Position numbers and translations under genes: made by a program | The notes under the pieces: model-generated | The model's database searches: none | What the model was told of the DNA's origin: nothing | What the model saw: only the letters and a program-made list of their open reading frames with translations | In this document: positions 9,180 through 17,694 of the stretch, piece after piece | Numbering within the stretch: the stretch's first letter is position 1 | Layout of the letters: each line of letters opens with the position of its first letter | Source of the DNA: Pseudarthrobacter naphthalenicus | Lineage (GTDB): Bacteria; Actinomycetota; Actinomycetes; Actinomycetales; Micrococcaceae | Assembly (NCBI RefSeq): GCF_029076445.1 | Contig: NZ_JARESG010000010.1 | Span: 62,001 to 126,000, forward strand | Direction: 5' to 3' | DNA length: 64,000 nt

Positions 9180-9193
9180 TTGTAGCGCTACAA
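9180..9193. promoter_or_regulatory. LacI-type palindromic operator
   Basis: Perfect 14-base palindrome TTGTAGCGCTACAA flanked by A-rich bases, with the central GCGC typical of LacI/GalR operators. It lies just downstream of the predicted start point of the rightward operon and about 90 bases from the start of the LacI-family gene, so it could serve both control of the operon and autoregulation. Confidence 0.7.
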
Positions 9194-9240
9194 AAAGCCG
9201 TTGGACGTCCCGCCACGGCTGAATTTCAAAGGAGAAATCA

Positions 9241-10419
9241 ATGGCTGAAAGCCTTGGCGTCGCAGTCATCGGCGCCGGAATGGCCGGCAAGGCCCATGCG
9301 GCGGCCTACCGGACAGCGTCCACCCTCTACAGCCCGGTCCTCCCCGAGGTGCGACTGGTCTCCATTGGTGACGTGAATGCCGAGTTCGGCTCGCTGGCTG
9401 CCCGCCGCTTTGGCTACGAGCGCCACGACACCTCCTGGCAGGCCATCGCTGAGGCTGACGACATCGACGTGGTCAGCGTGGTCATTGCGAACTCCCTGCA
9501 CCGCGAAGTCGTGGAGGGCCTGCTGGCCGCCGGCAAGCACGTGTTGTGCGAGAAGCCGCTCAGTGATTCACTCGACGACGCCCGCGCCATGGCGGAGGCC
9601 GCCCGCAATGCCAGTTCCATTGCGCGCATCGGGTTCACCTTCCGCCGCACGCCGGGCATCGCCTATATCCGCGATCTCATCCGCACCGGTGTCCTGGGCA
9701 ACGTCCTGCACTTCAGCGGCCGGTACTGGACCGACTACGGGTTCAGCCCGTCCGCACCCATGAGTTGGCGCTACAAGGGCGGCCCCGGCTCGGGTGCGCT
9801 GGCCGACGTCGGAAGCCACCTGGCATACGTTGCCGAGTTCCTCTGCGGGGACATCCAGTCAGTCACCGGTGGCCGGCTCAGCACAGTCATCGGCAAACGG
9901 CCCCTGCCGCTGGGTGCCGTCATGGGACACGATCATGCAGCCGTCAGCGATATTTTTGAGGCTGTGGAGAACGATGACTACGCAGCATTTTCCGCCGAGT
10001 TCGAAAACGGCGCGGGCAGCTTCGAGGTCTCCCGGGTTGCCGCCGGGCATGCCAACAGCCTGAACTTCGAAGTGTTCTGCGAGAACGGAGCGGCCAAATT
10101 CGACCAGCGCCGCCCCGCTGAAATCCAACTGTTCCTCAACGACGGCTCCGGCAACGAAAACGGGTACCGCCAGGTCATCCTCGGTCCGGGCCACCCGTAC
10201 ATTTCCGGCGGCCTGGCCATGGATGCCCCTGAAGTGGGTTTCGGCCAGAACGACGCCTTTGGCTACCAGGCCCGCGCGTTCCTTGAGGAAGTGGCCGGCC
10301 TCAGCGAAGCCGAGTCGCTGCCCCGCTGCGCCACCTTCGACGAGGGCGTCCGCAACATGGAACTGCTGGGCGCCGTCACCGAATCGGCCCTGAACCACGG
10401 GAAGAAGGTCACGCTATGA
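9241..10419 (+). CDS. Gfo/Idh/MocA dehydrogenase, levoglucosan/keto-sugar dehydrogenase-like
   Basis: A 392-residue dehydrogenase, longer than the inositol type. The Rossmann motif is VIGAGMAGKAHAAAY; then come CEKPLS at about 103-108 and a second-domain GALADVGSHLAYVAEF helix with the catalytic-type His. The GKAH...AY start, the length and the C-terminal GYQARAFLEEV segment resemble the levoglucosan dehydrogenase branch described from Pseudarthrobacter (my recollection of the family, not a search). An AAGGAG-type site precedes the ATG. It is translationally coupled (ATGA) to a TIM-barrel enzyme, a pairing typical of 3-keto-sugar pathways. The exact substrate is unknown. Confidence 0.85.
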   Translation: MAESLGVAVIGAGMAGKAHAAAYRTASTLYSPVLPEVRLVSIGDVNAEFGSLAARRFGYERHDTSWQAIAEADDIDVVSVVIANSLHREVVEGLLAAGKHVLCEKPLSDSLDDARAMAEAARNASSIARIGFTFRRTPGIAYIRDLIRTGVLGNVLHFSGRYWTDYGFSPSAPMSWRYKGGPGSGALADVGSHLAYVAEFLCGDIQSVTGGRLSTVIGKRPLPLGAVMGHDHAAVSDIFEAVENDDYAAFSAEFENGAGSFEVSRVAAGHANSLNFEVFCENGAAKFDQRRPAEIQLFLNDGSGNENGYRQVILGPGHPYISGGLAMDAPEVGFGQNDAFGYQARAFLEEVAGLSEAESLPRCATFDEGVRNMELLGAVTESALNHGKKVTL

Positions 10420-11435
10420 AACTCGGCGTCTACAACGCAATCCTGCACGACCGGCCGCTGCCCGAGGCCCTCAAGGTCATCGCGGACCTGGGCCTGACGG
10501 GCATCGAAATCAACACCGGCGGCTTCCTGCCCGCTGTCCACGTGCCCACCTTTGATGACATCCTCACCAGCGACGCCGCCCGGGACGACTACCTGGCTGT
10601 CTTCGAGGGGACGGGGGTTTCGATCGCCGGCCTGAACTGCAACGGCAACCCGCTGCACCCCAAGCGGGAGATCGGCGAAAAGCATGCCGAGGATATCCGC
10701 CGCTCCATCCGGCTGGCGCACCGGCTGGGACAGAACCGCGTGGTGACCATGTCCGGCCTGCCCGGCGGCGAGCCCGGTGCGACCGTGACCAACTGGGTGG
10801 TCAACGCGTGGAATTCCGCAGCGCTGGACGTATTGGACTACCAATGGGACGTGGCGGCGGAGTTTTGGAAGGAAACCGACCGGCTCGCGGCGGACCACGG
10901 CGTCAAGGTTGCCCTTGAACTGCACCCGCAAAACATCGTCTTCAACACCGCGGACGTCTACAAGCTCATCGAGCTGACCGGCGCCACGCACGTGGGTGTG
11001 GAGCTGGATGCTTCGCACCTCTTCTGGCAGCAGATGGACCCGGTGGCGGTGGTCCGCGAACTCGGCCCACTGGTCTTCCAGGCGGCCGCCAAGGACGTCC
11101 GGGTCAACACGGCCAACGCCGCCCTCTACGGAGTGCTGGATAACAGCTTCCGCCGGCTGGCTCCGGACGAGAACCGCACCAACCTCGGCGGCGACGAGTG
11201 GGCCAACGAATGGCCCAAAAACTCTGCATGGGATTTCGTGGCCCTGGGCCGCGGGCACAATACGGCCTTCTGGACCGAGTTCCTGCGCGCGCTGCACGAG
11301 GTGGACCCGAACATGCTGGTCAACATCGAACATGAGGATACGTCCCTCGGCCGGATCGAAGGGCTGCAGGTGGCAGCGAAGGTCCTGCTCGACGCTGACG
11401 CCGCACTTGCCGCGTCACTGAACCCGGCGGCCTAG
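10416..11435 (+). CDS. TIM-barrel sugar isomerase/epimerase, partner of the dehydrogenase
   Basis: A 339-residue xylose-isomerase-like TIM-barrel protein, about 50 residues longer than IolE or Hyi. Metal-ligand candidates are in VALELHPQN, GVELDASHLFW, QAAAKDVRVN and NIEHEDTS. The size and the motif pattern match the branch that includes C-glycoside deglycosidase alpha subunits and the beta-eliminating enzymes of levoglucosan pathways, so action on a 3-keto sugar is plausible. Its start overlaps the dehydrogenase stop (ATGA). A strong hairpin follows the gene. Family certain, reaction inferred. Confidence 0.8.
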   Translation: MKLGVYNAILHDRPLPEALKVIADLGLTGIEINTGGFLPAVHVPTFDDILTSDAARDDYLAVFEGTGVSIAGLNCNGNPLHPKREIGEKHAEDIRRSIRLAHRLGQNRVVTMSGLPGGEPGATVTNWVVNAWNSAALDVLDYQWDVAAEFWKETDRLAADHGVKVALELHPQNIVFNTADVYKLIELTGATHVGVELDASHLFWQQMDPVAVVRELGPLVFQAAAKDVRVNTANAALYGVLDNSFRRLAPDENRTNLGGDEWANEWPKNSAWDFVALGRGHNTAFWTEFLRALHEVDPNMLVNIEHEDTSLGRIEGLQVAAKVLLDADAALAASLNPAA

Positions 11436-11456
11436 CCACACCCGGCCCGCAGCCCG

Positions 11457-11492
11457 ACAGCAGGGGCGTCGCTTTCGCGGCGTCCCTGCTGT
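11457..11492 (+). terminator. Terminator-like hairpin after the rightward operon
   Basis: Sixteen-base stem (ACAGCAGGG... with two G-U pairs) closed by a TTTC loop, followed by TTGTGTC. It begins 22 bases after the TIM-barrel stop. The U-tract is weak. Confidence 0.6.
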
Positions 11493-11531
11493 TGTGTCTC
11501 CTGAGCAGTCCCCCAACGCCTGTAGCACACC

Positions 11532-11614
11532 GTCTCTCACTTAATGCGGGTTTTCCCGCATCCCTCTCTCACCAGTGAGAGAGGGATGCCGTTTTTCCTG
11601 CGTTAAGTGAGAGA
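11532..11614. repeat. Nested palindromic intergenic element
   Basis: Two nested inverted repeats. The outer arms are TCTCTCACTTAATGCGGG and its near-complement CCTGCGTTAAGTGAGAGAG. The inner arms are a perfect 15-base pair (GCATCCCTCTCTCAC with loop CA), separated from the outer arms by TTTTCCC on one side and CGTTTTT on the other. The core TCACTTAATGC recurs in the element at 22291. No reading frame is present. Confidence 0.75.
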
Positions 11615-11644
11615 GCGTCCTGGGCCCCCGCACCCGCTGGAGAC

Positions 11645-11680
11645 AAAAACGCCCGACGCCGGCCGGCGTCGGGCGTTTTT
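11645..11680. terminator. Bidirectional intrinsic terminator
   Basis: Perfect 36-base palindrome: AAAAACGCCCGACGCCGG followed by its exact complement ending GCGTTTTT. It lies between convergent operons (rightward dehydrogenase/isomerase and leftward iol), 25 bases from the MFS transporter stop, and has a T-run on both strands. Confidence 0.9.
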
Positions 11681-11705
11681 GCGTCACCCTGGTTCTTGCG
11701 TCACC

Positions 11706-13190
11706 TTAGGCGGATACGCCGGAGCGCTGCTTGAACAGGTGCTCCAGCTCCTCCAGGGATTTGTCCTTGGTTTCCGGGACGACGCGCTTGACCCAGAGAA
11801 TGGCACCCAGCTGCAGTCCCACGAAGATGAAGAACGTGGCCGAGACGCCGATCCACGAAACCATCTGCGGGAAGAAGAACCCGATCAGGAAGTTGATCAT
11901 CCACAGCACAAAGACGCAGATGCCCATGGCGATGCCCCGGACGTGCATGGGGAAGATCTCCGACATGGTCAGCCAGGTGACGGTGCCGATGCAGCCCTGC
12001 ATGGAAGCCAGGAACGTCACCATGAACAGCAGCACCAGGTAGCCGCGCAGCGTACTCTCCGGCAGCGCCATGGAGATGACAGCGATGGCCGTCAGGGACG
12101 ACGCCGTGCCGCACAGTCCCACAATCAGCATGGGTTTGCGGGGCACTCGCGCCATCAGATACATGCCGACGACGACGGCGGCCACCGACGTGATGCCGTT
12201 GAGCACGTTGGCAATCAGGGCGCCCCGGTCACCGAATCCGGACGAAGACAGGATGGAGGTCCCGTAGTACATGATGGCGTTGACGCCGCTGATCTGGTTG
12301 ATGATGGCCATGCCGAGGCCCACCACGAAGATCCTGCGGATCCACGGAACGGTGAGGTCCTTGAATGTGCCCATCTTGGCCTGGTAATCCTCGCGGGCTG
12401 CCTGCCGGACCTCGTCGAACTCCGCTGAGACGTCGCCGGCGGCGCGGGTGGAACGCAGTACTTCCAGCACTGCCCCGAAGCGGCCGGCCGAGGCCAGCCA
12501 GCGCGGGCTCTCCGGCAGCACCAGCATCCCGAACCACAGGATGACGGCAGGGAGTGTGGCGATCACCAGCATCCAGCGCCAGACGTGGGTTTCGTCGGGA
12601 AAGAGGTTGCCCAGTACTGCGTTGAAGGTGAAGGCGAGGAACTGGCCGGTGACGATCATCAGTTCGTTTTGGGTGACGATGCGGCCGCGCTGGGCCGCCG
12701 GCGACATTTCCGCGAGGTACACCGGGACAATCACGGACGCGCCGCCCACCGCGAGGCCCAGCAGGGTCCGGGCCGCAATGAGCAGTTCGGTGCTTGGTGA
12801 GACGGTGCAGGCGATGGTGGCCACAATGAAGATCAGGGCCAGGCCCATGATGGTCTTGCGCCTGCCGAAGCGGTCGGAGAGCCGGCCTGCGCTGATGGCG
12901 CCGAAGGCCGCGCCGAACAGGAGCGTGGACGTGACCAGCCCTTCGGTCAACGGGGTGAGGCCGAGGTCCCGCTGCATAAACGGCAGGGCGCCGTTGATCA
13001 CCCCCGTGTCATAGCCGAAGAGCAGTCCGCCGAAGGTGGAGAAGAGTGCCACCTTCCGCATGAACTTTTTCGGGTTGGCCGGCCTGGCCGGCTGGTTCTG
13101 CTTGTTCTGCTTGGAGCCGCCGGCGGCGTCGGCTTGGACTGTGCCGGGATTCGTCAGGGTTCCGTTGCTTTGGTGCGTCTTCCCCGCCAC
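11706..13190 (-). CDS. MFS sugar porter, probable myo-inositol transporter (IolT-like)
   Basis: A 494-residue major facilitator of the sugar porter family with 12 predicted membrane helices after a polar N-terminus of about 40 residues. Sugar-porter signatures are present: [12 protein letters not shown] between helices 2 and 3, PESPRWL after helix 6 and [12 protein letters not shown] after helix 12. It is the last gene of the iol operon. The start codon is GTG and shares a base with the TAG of the preceding gene (TAGTG). Proton-linked inositol uptake is the obvious role from context; other sugars cannot be excluded. A bidirectional terminator follows. Confidence 0.88.
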   Translation of the reverse strand: MAGKTHQSNGTLTNPGTVQADAAGGSKQNKQNQPARPANPKKFMRKVALFSTFGGLLFGYDTGVINGALPFMQRDLGLTPLTEGLVTSTLLFGAAFGAISAGRLSDRFGRRKTIMGLALIFIVATIACTVSPSTELLIAARTLLGLAVGGASVIVPVYLAEMSPAAQRGRIVTQNELMIVTGQFLAFTFNAVLGNLFPDETHVWRWMLVIATLPAVILWFGMLVLPESPRWLASAGRFGAVLEVLRSTRAAGDVSAEFDEVRQAAREDYQAKMGTFKDLTVPWIRRIFVVGLGMAIINQISGVNAIMYYGTSILSSSGFGDRGALIANVLNGITSVAAVVVGMYLMARVPRKPMLIVGLCGTASSLTAIAVISMALPESTLRGYLVLLFMVTFLASMQGCIGTVTWLTMSEIFPMHVRGIAMGICVFVLWMINFLIGFFFPQMVSWIGVSATFFIFVGLQLGAILWVKRVVPETKDKSLEELEHLFKQRSGVSA

Positions 13191-14068
13191 TACTTGGCCT
13201 GTGCGACGTAGTTGCGCATCGTCTCGAGCTGGTAGCGGGAGACCTCCTCGGCGTTGTCGTCCTCGGCGAAGACGCTGGAAACCATTACGGTGTTGTCCTT
13301 GTCCAGGAAGCCGATCTCCCTCAGCCCGCCAAAGAACTCGTTCCAGTTGACGTCGCCGTCGCCGATTTTCAGGTGCTGGTGGACGCGCACGGCGTTTCCG
13401 GGCGGGTTGGTGATGTAGCGGAGCCCGTGCGAGGCGTGGTGGTCCATCGTGTCAGAGACGTGGACCAGGCGGAGTCTGTCCCCGGCGGCCCGCATGATCT
13501 CCAGCGGCTTATTGCCCATGTGGAAGGTGTGCGAGGCCACGTAGACCATGCCGATGTTGGGCGAGTTGACGCCCCTGATCACGCGGATGGCGGCCAGGCC
13601 GTCTTCGACGAAGTCGTCCGGGTGCGGGTCGATCAGGACGTCCATTCCTTCACGCTCGATGATCGGCAGGAGTTCCTCCATGGAGCGGTAGAAGGCGCGC
13701 TCGGACTCTTCGGCTTTCTCGGGCCGGCCGCTGAATTCGGTGTTCATGGTGCTGACGCCGAGGTCCACGGCAATCTGGATGGCACGCTTCCAGTAGCGCA
13801 CGGCCGCCTCGCGGGCATCCTCATCCGGGCCGGACCAGCGCAGGACCGGAAGAACCGAGGCGATCTCCACACCGGCGTCCTTGCAGGCCTTGTTCAGCTG
13901 GACCACCAGTTCATCGTCGGCCTTGGGGTGGTTGTAGAACGGGATCATATCTGCGTGCGGGGTCAGCTGCAGGTACTTGTAGCCAAGGTCGGCGGCCACG
14001 CGCGGAAATTCCAGCAGGCTGTGGCTGTGGTGGAACGGGGTGGGGTCCAGGGCGATTTTCATGGTCAC
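13190..14068 (-). CDS. iolH: TIM-barrel isomerase, IolH-like
   Basis: A 292-residue xylose-isomerase-like TIM-barrel protein. It begins [17 protein letters not shown] and carries metal-ligand candidates in [11 protein letters not shown] and [10 protein letters not shown]. In actinobacterial inositol clusters a protein of this kind is called IolH and follows iolG, as here; its exact reaction is not settled. It is separated from iolG by an 82-base gap holding a strong hairpin and overlaps the transporter start by one base. The symbol is by position and resemblance rather than proof of function. Confidence 0.75.
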   Translation of the reverse strand: MTMKIALDPTPFHHSHSLLEFPRVAADLGYKYLQLTPHADMIPFYNHPKADDELVVQLNKACKDAGVEIASVLPVLRWSGPDEDAREAAVRYWKRAIQIAVDLGVSTMNTEFSGRPEKAEESERAFYRSMEELLPIIEREGMDVLIDPHPDDFVEDGLAAIRVIRGVNSPNIGMVYVASHTFHMGNKPLEIMRAAGDRLRLVHVSDTMDHHASHGLRYITNPPGNAVRVHQHLKIGDGDVNWNEFFGGLREIGFLDKDNTVMVSSVFAEDDNAEEVSRYQLETMRNYVAQAK

Positions 14069-14102
14069 TCCTTTGTGGTTCGGAAAACTTCGGTGCTGAA
14101 TG

Positions 14103-14143
14103 CAGGGGCGGCCTGCCAGGCTGCTGCCGGCAGGCCGCCCCTG
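14103..14143 (-). other. Intercistronic hairpin between iolG and iolH
   Basis: Perfect 15-base stem CAGGGGCGGCCTGCC with an 11-base loop, in the gap between two operon genes. It has no good T-run, so it is more likely an mRNA-stabilising or processing structure than a full terminator. Confidence 0.65.
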
Positions 14144-14150
14144 GTTTCAG

Positions 14151-15164
14151 CTAGCTGTAGAGGTCCGGCTTAGTGTTGAGCTGGACCTTGACCTTCTCGC
14201 CTGACTTCTGGGCCTCCACACCGGCTTCGCAGCAGGCCGCGGTGGCGTAGCCGTCCCAGGCGTTGGGGCCGCCGATTTCACCGCGGAGCGCGGCGTCCGC
14301 CCAGGCCTGGACCTCGACGTCGTAGGCCGCGCCGAAGCGCTCCTCGAACCCGGGAGTGACGTTGCCGCCCCATTTGCCGGCGGACTGGACGTACGGTCCG
14401 CTGTCCCCGCCGATGCTGACAATGCCGTCCTCGAACGACGCCTGCGTGGCCACCTGGTAGCCGAACTTGGCGTTGACATAGATCTCGACGTCGGCCAGGA
14501 CACCGGATTCGGTTTCCAGCAGGACGTGCTGGGGGTCGTGCTGGCCGTTGGGGGCGTTGCGGGTCGGCTTGCCAAGACGGACCTGGACCGAGGTGATTTC
14601 CTCACCGGTGAAGTAGCGGATCGCGTCGAACTCGTGGACCACGGAGTCGTTGATGAGCATCTCGTTGGTGAAGCCCTCGGGGGTGCTGGGGTTGCGGTGC
14701 TGGTGGTGCAGCATCAGCAGCTCCCCCAGTTCGCTGGTACGGATGATCGAGCCCAGTGCCGCGTACTCGGCGTCGAAGCGGCGCATGAAGCCGACTTGGA
14801 TGCGCTTACGGCCGGCAGCGACCTCGGCCTGGACCACCTTCCACGCACTCTCCGCATCCGGCGTCAGCGGCTTCTCACAGAGAATCGGGAAGTCCTTCTC
14901 CAGTGCTTTGTACAGGATTTCCTCGTGCAGGAAACCCGGGGTGGCGATCAGCACGGCGTTCACGTCACCGTTGTTCAGCGCTTCGTCGGCGCTTGCCAGC
15001 GCCACGGCGCCGTCGATCCCTTCGATGGCGGCCTGTGCCCGCGCAAGATCAACGTCGACGACGGCGGCTACTTCAGCGCCGTGGATGCGCGTGCTGAGGC
15101 GCTTGATGTGGTCCGCACCCATGCGGCCGGCGCCGATAACGGCTACGCGGAGAGTCTTGGTCAC
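14151..15164 (-). CDS. iolG: Inositol 2-dehydrogenase
   Basis: A 337-residue Gfo/Idh/MocA dehydrogenase starting TLRVAVIGAGRMGADHIKRL. It has the CEKPLT substrate/cofactor motif, the GFMRRFDAEY stretch typical of inositol dehydrogenases and SVVHEFDAIRYFTG with the catalytic-type His. It oxidises myo-inositol to scyllo-inosose with NAD, the first step of the pathway. It lies directly after iolE in the operon, as in other actinobacterial iol clusters, which makes this the best iolG candidate among the six family members here. It is a close paralogue of the gene at 3765-4763. Confidence 0.9.
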   Translation of the reverse strand: MTKTLRVAVIGAGRMGADHIKRLSTRIHGAEVAAVVDVDLARAQAAIEGIDGAVALASADEALNNGDVNAVLIATPGFLHEEILYKALEKDFPILCEKPLTPDAESAWKVVQAEVAAGRKRIQVGFMRRFDAEYAALGSIIRTSELGELLMLHHQHRNPSTPEGFTNEMLINDSVVHEFDAIRYFTGEEITSVQVRLGKPTRNAPNGQHDPQHVLLETESGVLADVEIYVNAKFGYQVATQASFEDGIVSIGGDSGPYVQSAGKWGGNVTPGFEERFGAAYDVEVQAWADAALRGEIGGPNAWDGYATAACCEAGVEAQKSGEKVKVQLNTKPDLYS

Positions 15165-15192
15165 TGTTCTGTCCTTCGTGAGTTCGGTTGAG

Positions 15193-16110
15193 TTACTGGA
15201 CGCGGGTGCGGGAACCGCAGGAGAGCAGGTAGTTGCGGGTGCGCTTGGCGATGGGCATCGGCACGTCGAAGGCGACCGGGTACATGTCCTGCTCCACGAT
15301 GCCGAAGATCGGACGGTTGAGCGCCTCGACGGCTTCGATGACGGCCCGGAGGTCCGGCAGTCCGTTGGGCGGCTCGGTCATCACGCCGGCGAGGTTCGCC
15401 GCAGCCCAGGTCATGTTTTCCGCGTTGACCTTTTTGAGGACGTCCGGGTTGATCTGCTTCAGGTGCAGGTAGCCGATGCGGTCCGGGTAGTTTTTGATCA
15501 GTTCCAGGCTGGAGGCCCCGCAGTATTCGGCGTGGCCGGTGTCCAGGCACAGGTTCAGGTACGTCGGGTCCGTGGCGGCCAGCAGGGTTTCGATGTCCTG
15601 CTGCGCACCGACGTGCGAGTCCGCATGGGAATGGAACTGCTGCTTCAGGCCGAAGTCCTCCAGCAGGACCTTCCCCATGCGGTTGTGGCCCGCAAACAGG
15701 TCCGCCCAGCCTTTCTCCGTGAGCTCACCGCTTTCGACGGCCTCGCCGGTGACATCGTCACGCCACATCGCCGGGATGACCACGATGTGTTCGCCGCCCA
15801 TGGCGGCCGTCAGTTCGGCAACCTTGCGGGCGGGCTCCCAGGCTTCGTCGTACTGTTCGGCGCCCCGGTGGAACGCGGTGAAGACCGTTCCGGCCGTGAC
15901 CTTCAGGTCGCGGGCCTTGAGCTCTTCGGCAAGGCGGGAGGGATCAGTGGGCAGGTAGCCGTACGGGCCCAGTTCGATCCACTTGTACCCGGACTCCGCA
16001 ACCTCGTCCAGGAAACGCTCCCACGGGGTCTGCCGGGGGTCGTCCGGAAACCAGACACCCCAGGAGTCGGGGGCGGTGCCGATGATCAGTTTGTTCTCGA
16101 CGTCTGTCAT
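15193..16110 (-). CDS. iolE: Inosose dehydratase
   Basis: A 305-residue TIM-barrel enzyme that converts scyllo-inosose to 3,5/4-trihydroxycyclohexane-1,2-dione. The N-terminal GTAPDSWGVWFPDDP is the hallmark of IolE, and the barrel carries NLCLDTGHAEY and HLKQINPDVL with metal-ligand Asp and His. The ATG giving MTDVENKLI was chosen; a TTG seven codons upstream is possible. The length is close to the roughly 297 residues of the Bacillus enzyme. It sits between iolA and iolG in the operon. Confidence 0.92.
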   Translation of the reverse strand: MTDVENKLIIGTAPDSWGVWFPDDPRQTPWERFLDEVAESGYKWIELGPYGYLPTDPSRLAEELKARDLKVTAGTVFTAFHRGAEQYDEAWEPARKVAELTAAMGGEHIVVIPAMWRDDVTGEAVESGELTEKGWADLFAGHNRMGKVLLEDFGLKQQFHSHADSHVGAQQDIETLLAATDPTYLNLCLDTGHAEYCGASSLELIKNYPDRIGYLHLKQINPDVLKKVNAENMTWAAANLAGVMTEPPNGLPDLRAVIEAVEALNRPIFGIVEQDMYPVAFDVPMPIAKRTRNYLLSCGSRTRVQ

Positions 16111-16138
16111 GACAGCGTTGTCTTTCTGCAAGGAAGTG

Positions 16139-17653
16139 TCAGTTGGAAGGGAAGTTGTAGCTTGCGCCGGAGGCGTGGGTGGGTTCGGGCCAGCGGGAGG
16201 TGACCACCTTGCCGCGGGTGTAGAAGGACACGCCTTCGGGGCCGTAGATGTGTTTGTCGCCGAACAGTGAGGCCTTCCAGCCGCCGAAGGAGTGGTAGGC
16301 GACCGGGACGGGCAGGGGCACGTTGATGCCGATCATGCCCACCGTGACGGAGCGCTGGAACGTGCGGGCGTTGGCGCCGGAGGAGGTGAAGATGGCGGTG
16401 CCGTTGCCGTACGGGTTGGCGTTGATCAGGTTGATGCCGTCTTCGAGGGTGTCAACGCGGACCACGACGAGGACCGGTCCGAAGATTTCCTCGGTGTACG
16501 CAGTCATTTCCGTCTTGACGTGGTCCAGGACGGTGGGGCCCACCCAGAAGCCGTCCTCGTGGCCGGGGACGACGAGGTCGCGGCCGTCCACCACCATCGC
16601 GGCGCCTGCGGTTTCCGCCTCGGTGACGATCTTTACGATGCGTTCCTTGGACGCCGGGGTGATGACGGGGCCCATTTCGGCGCCGGGTGCGGTGCCGTTA
16701 TTGACTTTGACGGCGAGGGCGCGTTCCTCGACCTTTTTGACGATCAGGTCTGCAGCATCGCCGACGGCGACCGCCACGGAGATGGCCATGCAGCGTTCCC
16801 CGGCGGAACCGAAGGCGGCGGCGGCGAGGTGGTCGGCGGCGTTGTCCAGGTCGGCGTCGGGCATCACGATGGCGTGGTTCTTCGCCCCGCCGAGGGCCTG
16901 GACGCGTTTGCCGTGCTTGGTGGCGGTTTCGTGGACGTACTGGGCGATCGGGGTGGAGCCGACGAAGGAGATGCCGTCGACGTCCGGGTGGGTCAGGAGC
17001 CCGTCCACGGTTTCCTTGTCACCGTGCAGGACCTGGAACACGCCGTCGGGCAGGCCGGCTCGCTTCCACAGCTTGGCCAGCAGCATGGAGGCTGAAGGAT
17101 CCCGCTCGGAGGGCTTGAGGATGAAGGCGTTGCCGGTGGCGATGGCCATTGGAGCCATCCACAGCGGCACCATCACGGGGAAGTTGAACGGCGTGATACC
17201 GGCGACGACGCCGAGCGGTTCGCGGAAGGAGAAGACGTCGATGCCGGTGGAGACCTGGTCCGAGTAGTCGCCCTTGAGCAGCTGCGGGATGCCGCAGGCG
17301 AACTCGATGACTTCCAGGCCGCGGCCGATTTCGCCCTTGGCGTCGGAGAGGACCTTGCCGTGCTCGGCCGTGATCAGTTCGGCAAGATCATCCACGTGCG
17401 CGGCGACGAGCTCGCGGAACTTGAACAGCACCGCGGTGCGCTTGGCCAGGGAAATGTCGCCCCAGCTGTCGGCTGCCTTGCGGGCCGCGGCCACGGTGGC
17501 ATCCAGGTCGGCCCGGTTGGCCAGGCGGAGTTCACCGGACACGGCGCCGGTGGCCGGGTTGTACACCGGCTGGGTACGGTCGCCCTCGCCGGCGGATTCG
17601 GCGCCGTTGATGAAGTGGTTGATGGTGGTGGTCTCAGTGGAGATGGCAGTCAT
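16139..17653 (-). CDS. iolA: Methylmalonate/malonate-semialdehyde dehydrogenase (CoA-acylating)
   Basis: A 504-residue aldehyde dehydrogenase superfamily member. The catalytic Cys288 is in FGSAGERCM, with the cofactor-region GITPFNFPVMVPLW and substrate-adjacent GAKNHAIVMPDAD typical of MmsA/IolA. It catalyses the last step of inositol degradation, turning malonate semialdehyde into acetyl-CoA, and may also serve valine breakdown. A GGAAGAG ribosome-binding site lies before the ATG. The gene is 41 bases downstream of iolD and shortly before iolE, without the iolB seen at this point in Corynebacterium clusters. Confidence 0.93.
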   Translation of the reverse strand: MTAISTETTTINHFINGAESAGEGDRTQPVYNPATGAVSGELRLANRADLDATVAAARKAADSWGDISLAKRTAVLFKFRELVAAHVDDLAELITAEHGKVLSDAKGEIGRGLEVIEFACGIPQLLKGDYSDQVSTGIDVFSFREPLGVVAGITPFNFPVMVPLWMAPMAIATGNAFILKPSERDPSASMLLAKLWKRAGLPDGVFQVLHGDKETVDGLLTHPDVDGISFVGSTPIAQYVHETATKHGKRVQALGGAKNHAIVMPDADLDNAADHLAAAAFGSAGERCMAISVAVAVGDAADLIVKKVEERALAVKVNNGTAPGAEMGPVITPASKERIVKIVTEAETAGAAMVVDGRDLVVPGHEDGFWVGPTVLDHVKTEMTAYTEEIFGPVLVVVRVDTLEDGINLINANPYGNGTAIFTSSGANARTFQRSVTVGMIGINVPLPVPVAYHSFGGWKASLFGDKHIYGPEGVSFYTRGKVVTSRWPEPTHASGASYNFPSN

Positions 17654-17694
17654 GGGACTCTTCCTTGAGTGGTCGAAGGATGAAGTGAAGGGCT

